From Fimiplasma intestinipullorum (lineage in GTDB: Bacteria; Bacillota_I; Bacilli_A; Erysipelotrichales; Coprobacillaceae), in NCBI GenBank assembly GCA_018715065.1, contig DVMJ01000113.1, positions 1-11,658 on the forward strand: 11,658 bases of DNA. The letters run 5' to 3'. The position numbers and the translations under genes are program-made. The notes under the pieces were generated by a model. The model ran no database searches. It was not told the DNA's origin and saw only the letters and a program-made list of their open reading frames with translations. Positions 1-6,886 of this stretch are shown piece after piece (position 1 is the first letter of the stretch; every line of letters begins with the position of its first letter).

Positions 1-2636
1 CGAGTTGGGAGGGGTTGGATGAACAGACCGTGGAAGCTAACCGAGATAGCTATGGTAATAATAGCGTCACTCGTGGAAAACAGATAACATTGTCTCGAAA
101 GCTTATGGATGCCTTTATTAATCCCTTTACAGCCATTCTCTTATTATTGGCAATTGTATCAATCATAGCGGATATGATCCTGCCTTATCTTTCTTTGTTA
201 GGAAAAACAGCTGAGGATTTTGATTGTCTGACGGTTGTCATTATTCTGACCATGGTCGTTATTTCAGGAAGCCTGCGGTTTGTGCAGGAATCCCGAAGTG
301 GTAACGCCGCTCAAAAATTACTGGAAATGATTACGACCACTTGTACGGTGACACGTAAAGACGTAAAGAAGGCTGAGATTCCTTTAGATGAACTCGTCGT
401 TGGCGATATTGTTCATCTTTCTGCAGGGGATATGATTCCGGCAGATGTGCGTATTCTGGAAGCCAAAGATCTCTTTGTCAGTCAGGCAAGCTTGACTGGG
501 GAGAGTGAGCCTGTGGAGAAAATAGCAGAAGTGGTCCAGAAGCAACAAGGTTTAACAGATTATTCTAATCTAGCCTTTATGGGCAGTAATGTGATCTCTG
601 GCAGCGGAACTGCTATCACGCTTAGTGTGGGTAGGCAAACCTTATTTGGTTCAATGGCTGATGCCATTGCCGAAGAACCTGTGGAGACGAGCTTTACTCA
701 AGGCATCAACGCAGTTTCCTGGGTCCTGATTCGTTTCATGTTGATCATGGTTCCTTTTGTTTTTTTCATTAATGGGATCACTAAGGGCGATTGGCTGTCA
801 GCCTTCCTCTTTGGAATATCGATTGCAGTGGGACTGACCCCAGAGATGCTGCCGATGATCGTGACGACCTGCCTGGCTAAAGGGTCCGTCTCTATGAGTA
901 AAAAACAGACAATTGTTAAAAATTTAAATTCCATTCAGAATTTTGGTGCAATGGACATTTTATGTACTGATAAGACAGGGACGCTGACGCAAGATCAGGT
1001 TGTGCTGGAATACCATTGGAATATTGAGGGACAGGATGATATGCGGGTCTTGAGACATGCCTATTTGAACAGTTATTTTCAAACGGGATATAAGAATCTC
1101 ATGGACAAGGCCATCATCTATAAGACAGAAGAGGCGGAGGCTGCTGATCCCAGCTTGACAGATCTTTCTGAATTCTATGAAAAGATTGATGAAATTCCTT
1201 TTGATTTTAATCGCAGACGTCTGACAACCGTTGTACAGGATCAAAATGGAAAGACGCAAATGGTGACGAAAGGTGCAGTAGAAGAAATGCTTTCCATCTG
1301 CAGTTATGTCGAGGTCAATGGTCAGGTCAAATCATTGGATGACTCACGGCGACAGCAAATCTTAAAGACAGTGGATCAGCTCAATGATAAGGGGTTTAGA
1401 GTACTGGTGATTGCACAGAAAAATAATCTAACATCTGCTAAGGCATTTGATGGCAAAGATGAATGTGAGATGGTGTTGATGGGGTATCTGGCTTTCCTGG
1501 ATCCACCTAAAGAATCTACTGCTGAAGCGGTGGCAACGCTCAAAGAATATGGTGTGACAACTAAAATCTTGACTGGTGATAATGAGAAGGTAACGCGGAC
1601 CATCTGTAAACAAGTCGGAATGGAGGTCCGCCATCTGCTGCTTGGTTCAGAGGTGGAAAAAATGAGCGATGAGCAATTGGCAAAAGCGGCTGAAAAGACG
1701 GATGTTTTTGCGAAATTGACACCTGCAGATAAGGCACGTGTAGTTTCCATCTTGCGGGAAAATGGTCATACGGTGGGCTATATGGGTGATGGAATCAATG
1801 ATGCCATGGCGATGTGTCAGGCAGATATTGGCATCTCTGTGGATACGGCGGTTGATATCGCCAAAGAATCGGCTGACATTGTCCTATTAGAAAAGGATTT
1901 GATGGTTTTAGAAGAGGGAATCGTTGAGGGACGAAAGACCTATGCCAATATGATCAAATACATCAAGATGACAGCCTCATCCAATTTCGGAAATATGTTT
2001 TCTGTTTTGGCTGCTTCCGCCTTATTGCCTTTTTTGCCCATGATGAGCCTTCAACTGATCTTCCTGAATCTGATTTACGACCTTTCCTGCACGGCGATTC
2101 CCTGGGATCATGTCGATGAAGAATACCTCAAGGTGCCTCGTCAATGGGATGCATCTTCGGTAGCCAGCTTTATGCTCTGGATCGGTCCGACCAGTTCTAT
2201 CTTTGATTTCACGACCTATATCTTTATGTATTTTGTCTTCTGTCCGCTTTTTGTATCGGGTGGAGTGCTCTATAATGATTTGCCTCACTATTACAGTGGA
2301 GCTGAGCTTGTGAGTCTGCAAGCAACCTATATAGCTATGTTCCAGGCAGGTTGGTTTGTGGAATCCATGTGGAGTCAGACACTTGTCATTCACATGATCC
2401 GTACACCCAAGATTCCATTTGTCCAAAGCCGAGCTTCAGCTTCATTGACCATATTGACATGCGCAGGGATTATTGTCCTGACATGGATCCCATTTTCACC
2501 ATTGGGTGCTTTGCTTGGTTTTGTCAGATTGCCAATGAGTTACTTTGCCTATTTGCTTCCATGTATTCTTTTATATATGGTACTGGTTACCAGTCTAAAG
2601 AAGGCTTATGTCCGTCATTTTGGTGAATTATTGTAG
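1..2636 (+). CDS. mgtA: MgtA-type magnesium-importing P-type ATPase (P3B), 5' end outside window
   Basis: Membrane pump that couples ATP hydrolysis to Mg2+ uptake. Numbering from the Leu codon at 15, it shows the actuator motif TGES at 161-164, the phosphorylation motif DKTGT with Asp319, and the hinge motif GDGIND at 591-596. It also has the P3B stretches VGLTPEMLPMIVT and YIKMTASSNFGN and a C-terminal block of membrane helices ending in a family-typical PFSPLG segment. The reading frame is open to the first base, and the codons at 3-17 give Ser-Trp-Glu-Gly-Leu. This fits the E-G-L stretch near the N-terminus of E. coli MgtA as I remember it. The gene therefore very probably begins upstream, and a TTG start at 15 would be false: a G-rich run directly abuts it and the protein would lack its N-terminal extension. 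The loop before the last helices is longer than in E. coli MgtA. A small membrane protein gene follows after ten bases. Family assignment is secure; ion specificity is inferred. Confidence 0.93.
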   Translation, partial: SWEGLDEQTVEANRDSYGNNSVTRGKQITLSRKLMDAFINPFTAILLLLAIVSIIADMILPYLSLLGKTAEDFDCLTVVIILTMVVISGSLRFVQESRSGNAAQKLLEMITTTCTVTRKDVKKAEIPLDELVVGDIVHLSAGDMIPADVRILEAKDLFVSQASLTGESEPVEKIAEVVQKQQGLTDYSNLAFMGSNVISGSGTAITLSVGRQTLFGSMADAIAEEPVETSFTQGINAVSWVLIRFMLIMVPFVFFINGITKGDWLSAFLFGISIAVGLTPEMLPMIVTTCLAKGSVSMSKKQTIVKNLNSIQNFGAMDILCTDKTGTLTQDQVVLEYHWNIEGQDDMRVLRHAYLNSYFQTGYKNLMDKAIIYKTEEAEAADPSLTDLSEFYEKIDEIPFDFNRRRLTTVVQDQNGKTQMVTKGAVEEMLSICSYVEVNGQVKSLDDSRRQQILKTVDQLNDKGFRVLVIAQKNNLTSAKAFDGKDECEMVLMGYLAFLDPPKESTAEAVATLKEYGVTTKILTGDNEKVTRTICKQVGMEVRHLLLGSEVEKMSDEQLAKAAEKTDVFAKLTPADKARVVSILRENGHTVGYMGDGINDAMAMCQADIGISVDTAVDIAKESADIVLLEKDLMVLEEGIVEGRKTYANMIKYIKMTASSNFGNMFSVLAASALLPFLPMMSLQLIFLNLIYDLSCTAIPWDHVDEEYLKVPRQWDASSVASFMLWIGPTSSIFDFTTYIFMYFVFCPLFVSGGVLYNDLPHYYSGAELVSLQATYIAMFQAGWFVESMWSQTLVIHMIRTPKIPFVQSRASASLTILTCAGIIVLTWIPFSPLGALLGFVRLPMSYFAYLLPCILLYMVLVTSLKKAYVRHFGELL

Positions 2637-2646
2637 GGGAGTGGAA

Positions 2647-2814
2647 ATGATGAAAATGTTTGGGATGTCTTTATTTGGAACGGCGACTTTATTGGGTCTA
2701 AATATGGGTTTTTGGTTGGCCATGTTTGTTGTCATTGTGATCGTTATTTTGATGAACGTGATCGCCTGGGGCATGAAACCTAAAAAAAGCATTCATAGGG
2801 ATGATCCTATTTAA
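2647..2814 (+). CDS. 55-residue single-span membrane protein behind mgtA
   Basis: I do not recognise a named family. The start is the first of two adjacent ATGs (2647 and 2650), preceded at good spacing by AGGGGAG, which overlaps the mgtA stop codon region. An upstream in-frame start at 2608 would lie inside mgtA and is unlikely. The protein has a short N-terminus, then a hydrophobic stretch of roughly residues 12-42 rich in Val, Ile, Leu and Met, long enough for one membrane helix. It ends in a charged tail (KPKKSIHRDDPI) which by the positive-inside rule should face the cytoplasm. The spacing implies co-transcription with mgtA. Small membrane proteins are known to control magnesium transporters (MgtS with MgtA in E. 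coli, MgtR with MgtC in Salmonella). A similar role here is inference from size, topology and position; I see no sequence similarity to those peptides. Confidence 0.72.
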   Translation: MMKMFGMSLFGTATLLGLNMGFWLAMFVVIVIVILMNVIAWGMKPKKSIHRDDPI

Positions 2815-2816
2815 GA

Positions 2817-2860
2817 AACAGCCATGAGATTTGATGCTCATGGCTGTTGCATTGTTGTTG
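2817..2860 (+). terminator. Hairpin terminator after the mgtA unit
   Basis: A perfect 12-bp stem (AACAGCCATGAG at 2817-2828 pairing with CTCATGGCTGTT at 2837-2848) with an 8-base loop begins two bases after the stop of the small membrane protein gene. The downstream tract (GCATTGTTGTTG) is T-rich but broken, so it is weaker than a textbook intrinsic terminator. Position and stem strength still make termination the best explanation. Confidence 0.65.
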
Positions 2861-3204
2861 AACAGTAAGCTTTGACCTGGTTCAATCACACCGGTCAATT
2901 CTAACAGGTATGCTTTTTGAAATGCTTAGCGTCACTCATCACATTCTGCCATCATTGATCTTTATATCATTCCAGTTTCTGTGAGGATGGCTGCTCTTTT
3001 TTTCGATTGCACTTTTAGCCTGCTTGTTCCTTTTCAGTTTGATGATCATCACGGATTTATTCCGATAAAGGAAACAGGACAATCTCGGCAAAGCCTTTGC
3101 CTGTAGGTATAGATCTAGGCGACCGCTAATGTCCGTAATGGGTCAGCTTTCATCAAGATCTGGTTTCTTATTTTCGATTACGATATTTTGCAGTGTGAAA
3201 GCTA
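2861..3204. other. Intergenic stretch without a convincing gene
   Basis: About 400 bases separate the mgtA unit from the kinase gene, and no frame here has both a start with a ribosome site and a useful length. It holds several inverted repeats: TTGACC(T)GG at 2872-2880 with CCGGTCAA at 2891-2898; GGCAAA at 3087-3092 with TTTGCC at 3096-3101; and AGCTTTCA at 3145-3152 with TGAAAGCT at 3196-3203. A hydrophobic reading frame (2922-3068) is broken by a TGA at 2982. No riboswitch class or tRNA could be matched by eye. Confidence 0.5.
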
Positions 3205-3208
3205 TCTT

Positions 3209-3249
3209 TTGATACCTGTGTACAGTATAATAGTGTTCATAGAGAGGAG
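3209..3249 (+). promoter_or_regulatory. Promoter -10 and ribosome site of the kinase fusion gene
   Basis: A perfect TATAAT lies at 3226-3231, about 27 bases before the likely GTG start. No good -35 is found at 16-18 bases; TTGATA at 3209-3214 is only 11 bases away, too close. AGGAG at 3245-3249 is the ribosome site and places the start at GTG 3258, with 8 bases between, rather than GTG 3249, which overlaps it. Confidence 0.5.
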
Positions 3250-3257
3250 TGGTCAAC

Positions 3258-5105
3258 GTGAGATGTGTTGTTGTGCCGGAGAAAGTACGCGGACGTGCAC
3301 GATCAATGGGACAAAAGGGACTGCAATGGTTGGACAGTCTGGATCTGACCATTGCCACACTAGAAGAACGCTGGCAGATTCAGGTGGGAGAGACCCTGGA
3401 AGGCGGGACAGAAGCTTTTGTGGCGAGAGCGACACAGGGAAGTCAGTCTTTTATTTTGAAAATTGCCTTAGTTGACAGTCATTTTCAGGATGCCATTACG
3501 CTTTTACAATTAGCTAACGGGCAGGGGCTGGTCCGTCTTTATGCTTATGATGACGAGCTGAAGGCCTATCTTTTGGAAGAATTGGGTTTACCTCTGGATC
3601 GGACCACGCTGCCTTTGTCAGATAAGCTGCGTATGATCTTAACCGCTTTGGAGCAAGTCTGGCGCTTGCCTTGTCCCACCGAACATGCATTTGTGACCGG
3701 TGAGGTCAGTGTGCGCTGGTTTAGGGCGTATCTTTTAGATATGTGGGCCAAGCTGGCTTACCCTTGTCCTTTTCAGGTCATCGCCTATGCCTGGCAGCTT
3801 TTAGATCAGCGCGAACAGGCGCTGGATCCTTCCGCATGGGTGTTGCTGCATGGGGATGCCCATGGGATGAATGCTTTATTGACGGCAGATCGTAAGGCCT
3901 GCCGCCTGGTGGATCCGGAGGGACTATTCTATGAAGAAGCCTATGATTTAGGTATCTTGATGCGTGAGTGGATCGAGGATTATTTGCCCGATCCTTATGG
4001 GCAGCGCCAGTGGCGAGCGCATTATCTGCATCAGTTAAGCGGCGTGGATGAAAAAAGCATATTGGCCTGGGGTTATTTACAGACCGTATCGACCGCTTTT
4101 GTTTTTTATCAGATCGGTCAAAAAGAAAAGGGCGAACGGATGCTGTCCTTCGCAAGTCTTTGGTCCGGGGCTAAGGAAGACATGAGGGATGCCTTGGCTA
4201 AGACATTGTGGCAGGCTTATGATCTGCAAGTGATCGATCTGCAGCCAGCTCAACGTGGGTTTTATGGCGAGACCTGGCTGGCGCGAACACCTACGCAGAC
4301 CTATTTTGTCAAAGTGGATCCCTGGTCCTATCATCAGGCGAGCTTTCAAAATAGCTTAGCGGTGATTCAATATTTACGCAAGCAGGGCATTGCATTTATT
4401 CCTGATGTCATCTTGAATCGTCAGGGAGGATCAGCGACGGTTTGGCAGGGACGTGTTCTGGCCGTTTTTGAGTATATCCCCGGGACACATCTTGACGATT
4501 GTTCAGCGCTGCAGCTCTATCCGTACATGAAAAAAATCTATGACTGTCCACCGCCTTTAGAAATCATCAAAAAAGAGACCTTCTCAGCTGAAAAGGTCAC
4601 CATCTTTTCACGTTTGGCTGAACACCCGGATTTACCGGACAATGTGAAAGAAGCATTACAGTCAAGATGGGCGGACCTACAGACCTATAGTTCACGTCTG
4701 AAGGCCCTGGGGCGCCTTTGTCAAAAGGATCTCAGTGGTTTTGTCATCACACATGGAGATGCTGGAGGCAACTGTCTGATGAATGACGAAAAACTTTTTA
4801 TTGTCGACTGGGATACCGTCATGCTGGCACCGGTGGAACGAGATACCTGGATCTATATGCATGATCGGTCGTCACTTGTGGAAATGGTTGAACAGTTAGC
4901 ACTTTTTGGAGGGGCTGACCCGACGCGTTTATGTTATTACTGTTATGACTTTTTCTTCCATTATCTCAATGAGTATCTCAAAAATATCATAGCTTCAACA
5001 GATCCTCAACGCGTGCAGCGCATCAGTGCGGAACTCGTCGATTATCTTACAGAAAATTGGATCGATGCACGTTTAGCAGCAGCGGATCAATATCCTCTAT
5101 TATAA
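3258..5105 (+). CDS. Tandem aminoglycoside-phosphotransferase-like protein (APH(6)/hydroxyurea kinase type plus second APH domain)
   Basis: A 615-residue cytoplasmic protein made of two kinase-like halves. Residues about 1-310 resemble the APH(6)/hydroxyurea kinase family: a VPEKVRGRARSMG opening, Lys68 in FILKIA as the likely ATP-binding lysine, the catalytic loop HGDAHGMN at 198-205 and VDPEG at 218-222 (metal-binding Asp219), then AYDLGILMREW. From about residue 318 a second APH/choline-kinase fold follows. It has Lys352 in YFVKVD, catalytic loop HGDAGGN at 499-505 and VDWD at 516-519, then MLAPVERDTW, closest in flavour to spectinomycin kinase APH(9)-like proteins. Single-domain relatives are about 260-340 residues, so this is a fusion. 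Both halves keep the catalytic Asp and the metal-binding Asp, so both could be active. The substrate is unknown: resistance is possible, but many such proteins phosphorylate metabolites. GTG 3258 is chosen because AGGAG sits 8 bases upstream. The stop abuts the stop of the opposing gene. Confidence 0.85.
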   Translation: MRCVVVPEKVRGRARSMGQKGLQWLDSLDLTIATLEERWQIQVGETLEGGTEAFVARATQGSQSFILKIALVDSHFQDAITLLQLANGQGLVRLYAYDDELKAYLLEELGLPLDRTTLPLSDKLRMILTALEQVWRLPCPTEHAFVTGEVSVRWFRAYLLDMWAKLAYPCPFQVIAYAWQLLDQREQALDPSAWVLLHGDAHGMNALLTADRKACRLVDPEGLFYEEAYDLGILMREWIEDYLPDPYGQRQWRAHYLHQLSGVDEKSILAWGYLQTVSTAFVFYQIGQKEKGERMLSFASLWSGAKEDMRDALAKTLWQAYDLQVIDLQPAQRGFYGETWLARTPTQTYFVKVDPWSYHQASFQNSLAVIQYLRKQGIAFIPDVILNRQGGSATVWQGRVLAVFEYIPGTHLDDCSALQLYPYMKKIYDCPPPLEIIKKETFSAEKVTIFSRLAEHPDLPDNVKEALQSRWADLQTYSSRLKALGRLCQKDLSGFVITHGDAGGNCLMNDEKLFIVDWDTVMLAPVERDTWIYMHDRSSLVEMVEQLALFGGADPTRLCYYCYDFFFHYLNEYLKNIIASTDPQRVQRISAELVDYLTENWIDARLAAADQYPLL

Positions 5106-5618
5106 AGTAAATTGAATGATGCAATCCAGGATCCAGGTGGCTAAACCGGTGCCGAACATGAGATAGAAGAGCCATTTCTTATTACAATAGCGAAGCACAT
5201 AAGCGAGTTGAGGGTTTTGGGGATCATAATATACAGGTATTTCAGAATGGAGCGGATAGCGCTCCTCCAGGCCGGATCGATGTTGCGCAGCGAAAGCGTT
5301 CGATGTCTCATGCGTAAACAGGATCTGGCCTTTTTCCTTGGAAACACGACGGTTTTTTTGAAAAGGCCCCTGACGGCTGGTCGTCACATACAACTGGTAT
5401 TCGGGTCCCTTGACGCGATAAGTGCGTCCGTTCACCTGATAGATGACAACTGGCAGCTCGGCTCGATAATGGTGAACAATTCCCATGATCTTTGCGGTAC
5501 AGCGCTTTTCCTGAATAAGATAGCGGTAGCCTAGCGGAAAGGCCAGCAAGATCAACACAGCCCCGCCAATACCTAGAAATAGACCAAAGACAAGCTTGAT
5601 GATCTGTATTTCTGACAT
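5100..5618 (-). CDS. DUF3592-like membrane protein
   Basis: A 172-residue protein of unknown function. It has a hydrophobic helix at about residues 8-33, a polar middle region predicted to be rich in beta strands (about 40-140), and a second membrane helix at about 148-170. The segment VYYDPQNPQLAYVLR just before the last helix is the kind of VxYxPxNP motif seen in DUF3592 proteins, which is the basis of the family call. The start is taken as ATG 5618, because GGGGAG at 5625-5630 lies 6 bases before it and directly abuts the alternative ATG at 5624. The gene is probably monocistronic: a terminator separates it from the upstream nitroreductase gene and a TATAAT lies just ahead of it. Its TAA abuts the TAA of the convergent kinase gene (TTATAA at 5100-5105), with no room for a terminator between them. 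Confidence 0.75.
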   Translation of the reverse strand: MSEIQIIKLVFGLFLGIGGAVLILLAFPLGYRYLIQEKRCTAKIMGIVHHYRAELPVVIYQVNGRTYRVKGPEYQLYVTTSRQGPFQKNRRVSKEKGQILFTHETSNAFAAQHRSGLEERYPLHSEIPVYYDPQNPQLAYVLRYCNKKWLFYLMFGTGLATWILDCIIQFTL

Positions 5619-5638
5619 ATGCATCTCCCCTTTTTTTT

Positions 5639-5653
5639 ATTATAACAGCTGTT
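5639..5653 (-). promoter_or_regulatory. Extended -10 promoter of the DUF3592-like gene
   Basis: On the minus strand, TGTTATAAT gives a perfect TATAAT at 5639-5644 with the TGn extension. The upstream half forms a 10-bp palindrome AACAGCTGTT at 5644-5653 that could bind a regulator. No good -35 is visible. The leader before the ribosome site would be very short. Confidence 0.5.
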
Positions 5654-5654
5654 G

Positions 5655-5687
5655 GCCTAAAAGAAAAACACTTCTGAGAAGTGTTTT
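5655..5687 (-). terminator. Intrinsic terminator of the ArsR-nitroreductase unit
   Basis: Read on the minus strand, AAAACACTTCT and AGAAGTGTTTT (5665-5687) are perfect complements around one base, so in practice a stem of about 9 bp with a 5-base loop. The T-rich tail TTTTTCTTTT follows. The stem overlaps the end of the nitroreductase stop codon. Confidence 0.82.
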
Positions 5688-6354
5688 AGATCCAGTGAAA
5701 CTGGTCTTTTCCAGCGCTGAGTTCAAAGTGATATTTGACGATGCCTAGATCCATCTGAGAATAGAAACCGCCCGTTGCCTTGACATGCACATTCTGATCT
5801 TGACGCGTAAAAAAGAATTTTTGCTGATTCATTGCGGTAGGTGCCAGCAGGGCCGCTTCCAGACCCTGACGATACCATTCAGGCATGGTATCGGGGGACT
5901 CATCACAGATATCGCTAAGGGGCTTGCTGCGATGTGCCTGTCCCTGATGCGTGCCGTAACCAAGTGCGATTACGGCAGCGAGTTTTTCGCCTTTGGCCAG
6001 GGTGCATTGTTTACGGACAGCCCCTTTTTTAAAGGTCATGGCGACCCAGCAGGTATTTAGGCCCAGACTAGTTGCCAACAGGACGAGCTTTTCGCCATAA
6101 TACCCGACTTTTTCATCGAGATCTTTTCCTTTGGGGCCGATAAGCGCGATATAGTTTTGTACGTTATCAAATTGACCATAATGCGCCATCAGGCCTTCAA
6201 AAGCGTGGGGATCATCCGTAATCAGTTGAAAATGCAATTGAGATTCCTGGTTGATTTGGGCAATGGCTGTCTGTAAAGTGGCCTGATCGTTAGCCGGGAT
6301 AGGCTTCGATAAAAAAGAACGGACGGAATGCCGTTCACGCATGATCGTATCCAT
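5686..6354 (-). CDS. TM1586-type nitroreductase-fold flavoprotein
   Basis: A 222-residue cytoplasmic protein of the nitroreductase fold, expected to bind FMN and use NAD(P)H. The N-terminal RHSVRSF (residues 8-14) is the classic FMN-phosphate contact. YYGEKLVLLATSLGLNTCWVA (about 85-105) is the central helix region. A half-repeat follows with EAALLAPTAMNQQKFFF (about 166-182) and MDLGIVKYHFEL (201-212). The length and this two-part layout match the TM1586 subgroup of nitroreductases better than the NfsB type. AGGAGG lies inside the end of the upstream ArsR gene, and one base separates that gene's stop from this ATG, so translation is probably coupled. Control by the ArsR protein is inferred from this arrangement. 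The physiological substrate is unknown; quinones, nitro compounds or other electrophiles are possible. Confidence 0.85.
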   Translation of the reverse strand: MDTIMRERHSVRSFLSKPIPANDQATLQTAIAQINQESQLHFQLITDDPHAFEGLMAHYGQFDNVQNYIALIGPKGKDLDEKVGYYGEKLVLLATSLGLNTCWVAMTFKKGAVRKQCTLAKGEKLAAVIALGYGTHQGQAHRSKPLSDICDESPDTMPEWYRQGLEAALLAPTAMNQQKFFFTRQDQNVHVKATGGFYSQMDLGIVKYHFELSAGKDQFHWI

Positions 6355-6355
6355 T

Positions 6356-6727
6356 TTATTCTTCCTCCTTTAAGGGTGGATAACCTTGTTGTTTGGCTTG
6401 TTCGATGACTTCTTCAACTTGACTGGTCAGTTGTTGGAGTCCTTTCCAGCACGATGACTCGGCCTCCACATAATAGTCATTTCTGGTTCCAATACGATAA
6501 AGATTGACTAAACCTGTTTCTTTCAGGATCTTCAGGTGATGGGAGACTGCCGGCCTGGATAAATGGGTTTGGCTGGCAATGTCAGGAACGCGCATCCCTA
6601 CTTTATCATTTTCCAGCAGAACCAGGAAGATCAGCTGGCGGTTTTCATCGCCAAGCGCAAGAAAAACATTGCGATATTGCTTGAAACCGGTCGCTAAACG
6701 CTTTCGTTGTTTAAGACAGTCATCCAT
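6356..6727 (-). CDS. ArsR-family transcriptional repressor
   Basis: A 123-residue winged-helix regulator. Residues about 18-40 form the dimer and first helix region (FLALGDENRQLIFLVLLEN). The recognition helix is about 56-70 (LSRPAVSHHLKILKE), and the wing follows (GLVNLYRIGTRNDYYV, about 72-87). The classic metal site of ArsR/SmtB proteins (ELCVCDL in the helix before the recognition helix) is absent; that position reads VPDIASQTHL. The only cysteines are Cys4 and Cys93, so a metal role is doubtful and a thiol or ligand sensor is possible. Start ATG 6727 is chosen because AAAGGAG lies about 8 bases upstream and an ArsR protein normally begins here. An in-frame extension to 6868 has no family resemblance and crosses the promoter. 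First gene of a two-gene unit with the nitroreductase. Confidence 0.87.
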   Translation of the reverse strand: MDDCLKQRKRLATGFKQYRNVFLALGDENRQLIFLVLLENDKVGMRVPDIASQTHLSRPAVSHHLKILKETGLVNLYRIGTRNDYYVEAESSCWKGLQQLTSQVEEVIEQAKQQGYPPLKEEE

Positions 6728-6760
6728 GCTTTTTGCTCCTTTCGTTGCAATCTTTAAACC

Positions 6761-6769
6761 ATTATAACA
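6761..6769 (-). promoter_or_regulatory. Extended -10 promoter of the ArsR gene
   Basis: On the minus strand TGTTATAAT occupies 6761-6769, the same nonamer as ahead of the DUF3592-like gene. No convincing -35 is seen. Short arms AATCT and AGATT flank the -10 and could be an ArsR half-site pair, but they are too short to be sure. Confidence 0.55.
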
Positions 6770-6852
6770 GATTTTAAGGAGAGTTTGATATTGGTAAAGA
6801 AAATCAAGACGAACCCATCGGGTAAAGCATTTCATGGTCCATATGTCCATAC

Positions 6853-6886
6853 TGAACTGGTGGTTCAAGCATTTTCGTGGTAAAAT
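6853..6886 (+). promoter_or_regulatory. Promoter of the 138-residue protein gene, with inverted repeat
   Basis: TGGTAAAAT at 6878-6886 is an extended -10 (TAAAAT with TGn). Just upstream, TGAAC at 6853-6857 and GTTCA at 6863-6867 form a 5-bp inverted repeat with a 5-base spacer in the -35 zone. AAAGGTGG at 6898-6905 is the ribosome site for ATG 6913. Confidence 0.45.

Noticed and set aside
1376..2426. Long reading frames antisense to mgtA
   Set aside because: They have no recognisable protein features or ribosome sites and are explained by the codon pattern of the real gene.
2608..2646. Longer N-terminus for the small membrane protein, from ATG 2608
   Set aside because: It lies inside mgtA without a ribosome site, while ATG 2647 has a well-placed one.
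2881..2900. GGTTCAATC resembling a tRNA T-arm
   Set aside because: The flanking bases do not form the required stem and no acceptor, D or anticodon arm is present.
2872..3145. Possible SRP RNA, TPP or cyclic-di-GMP riboswitch in the gap
   Set aside because: Scattered short resemblances and hairpins exist, but the conserved core sequences of these RNAs could not be found on either strand.
3258..5105. Calling the kinase fusion a proven antibiotic-resistance gene
   Set aside because: Family similarity does not fix the substrate, and there is no cassette, transposon or other resistance context.
6728..6868. 47-residue N-terminal extension of the ArsR protein
   Set aside because: It would run through the TGTTATAAT promoter and has no family similarity; ATG 6727 has a good ribosome site.
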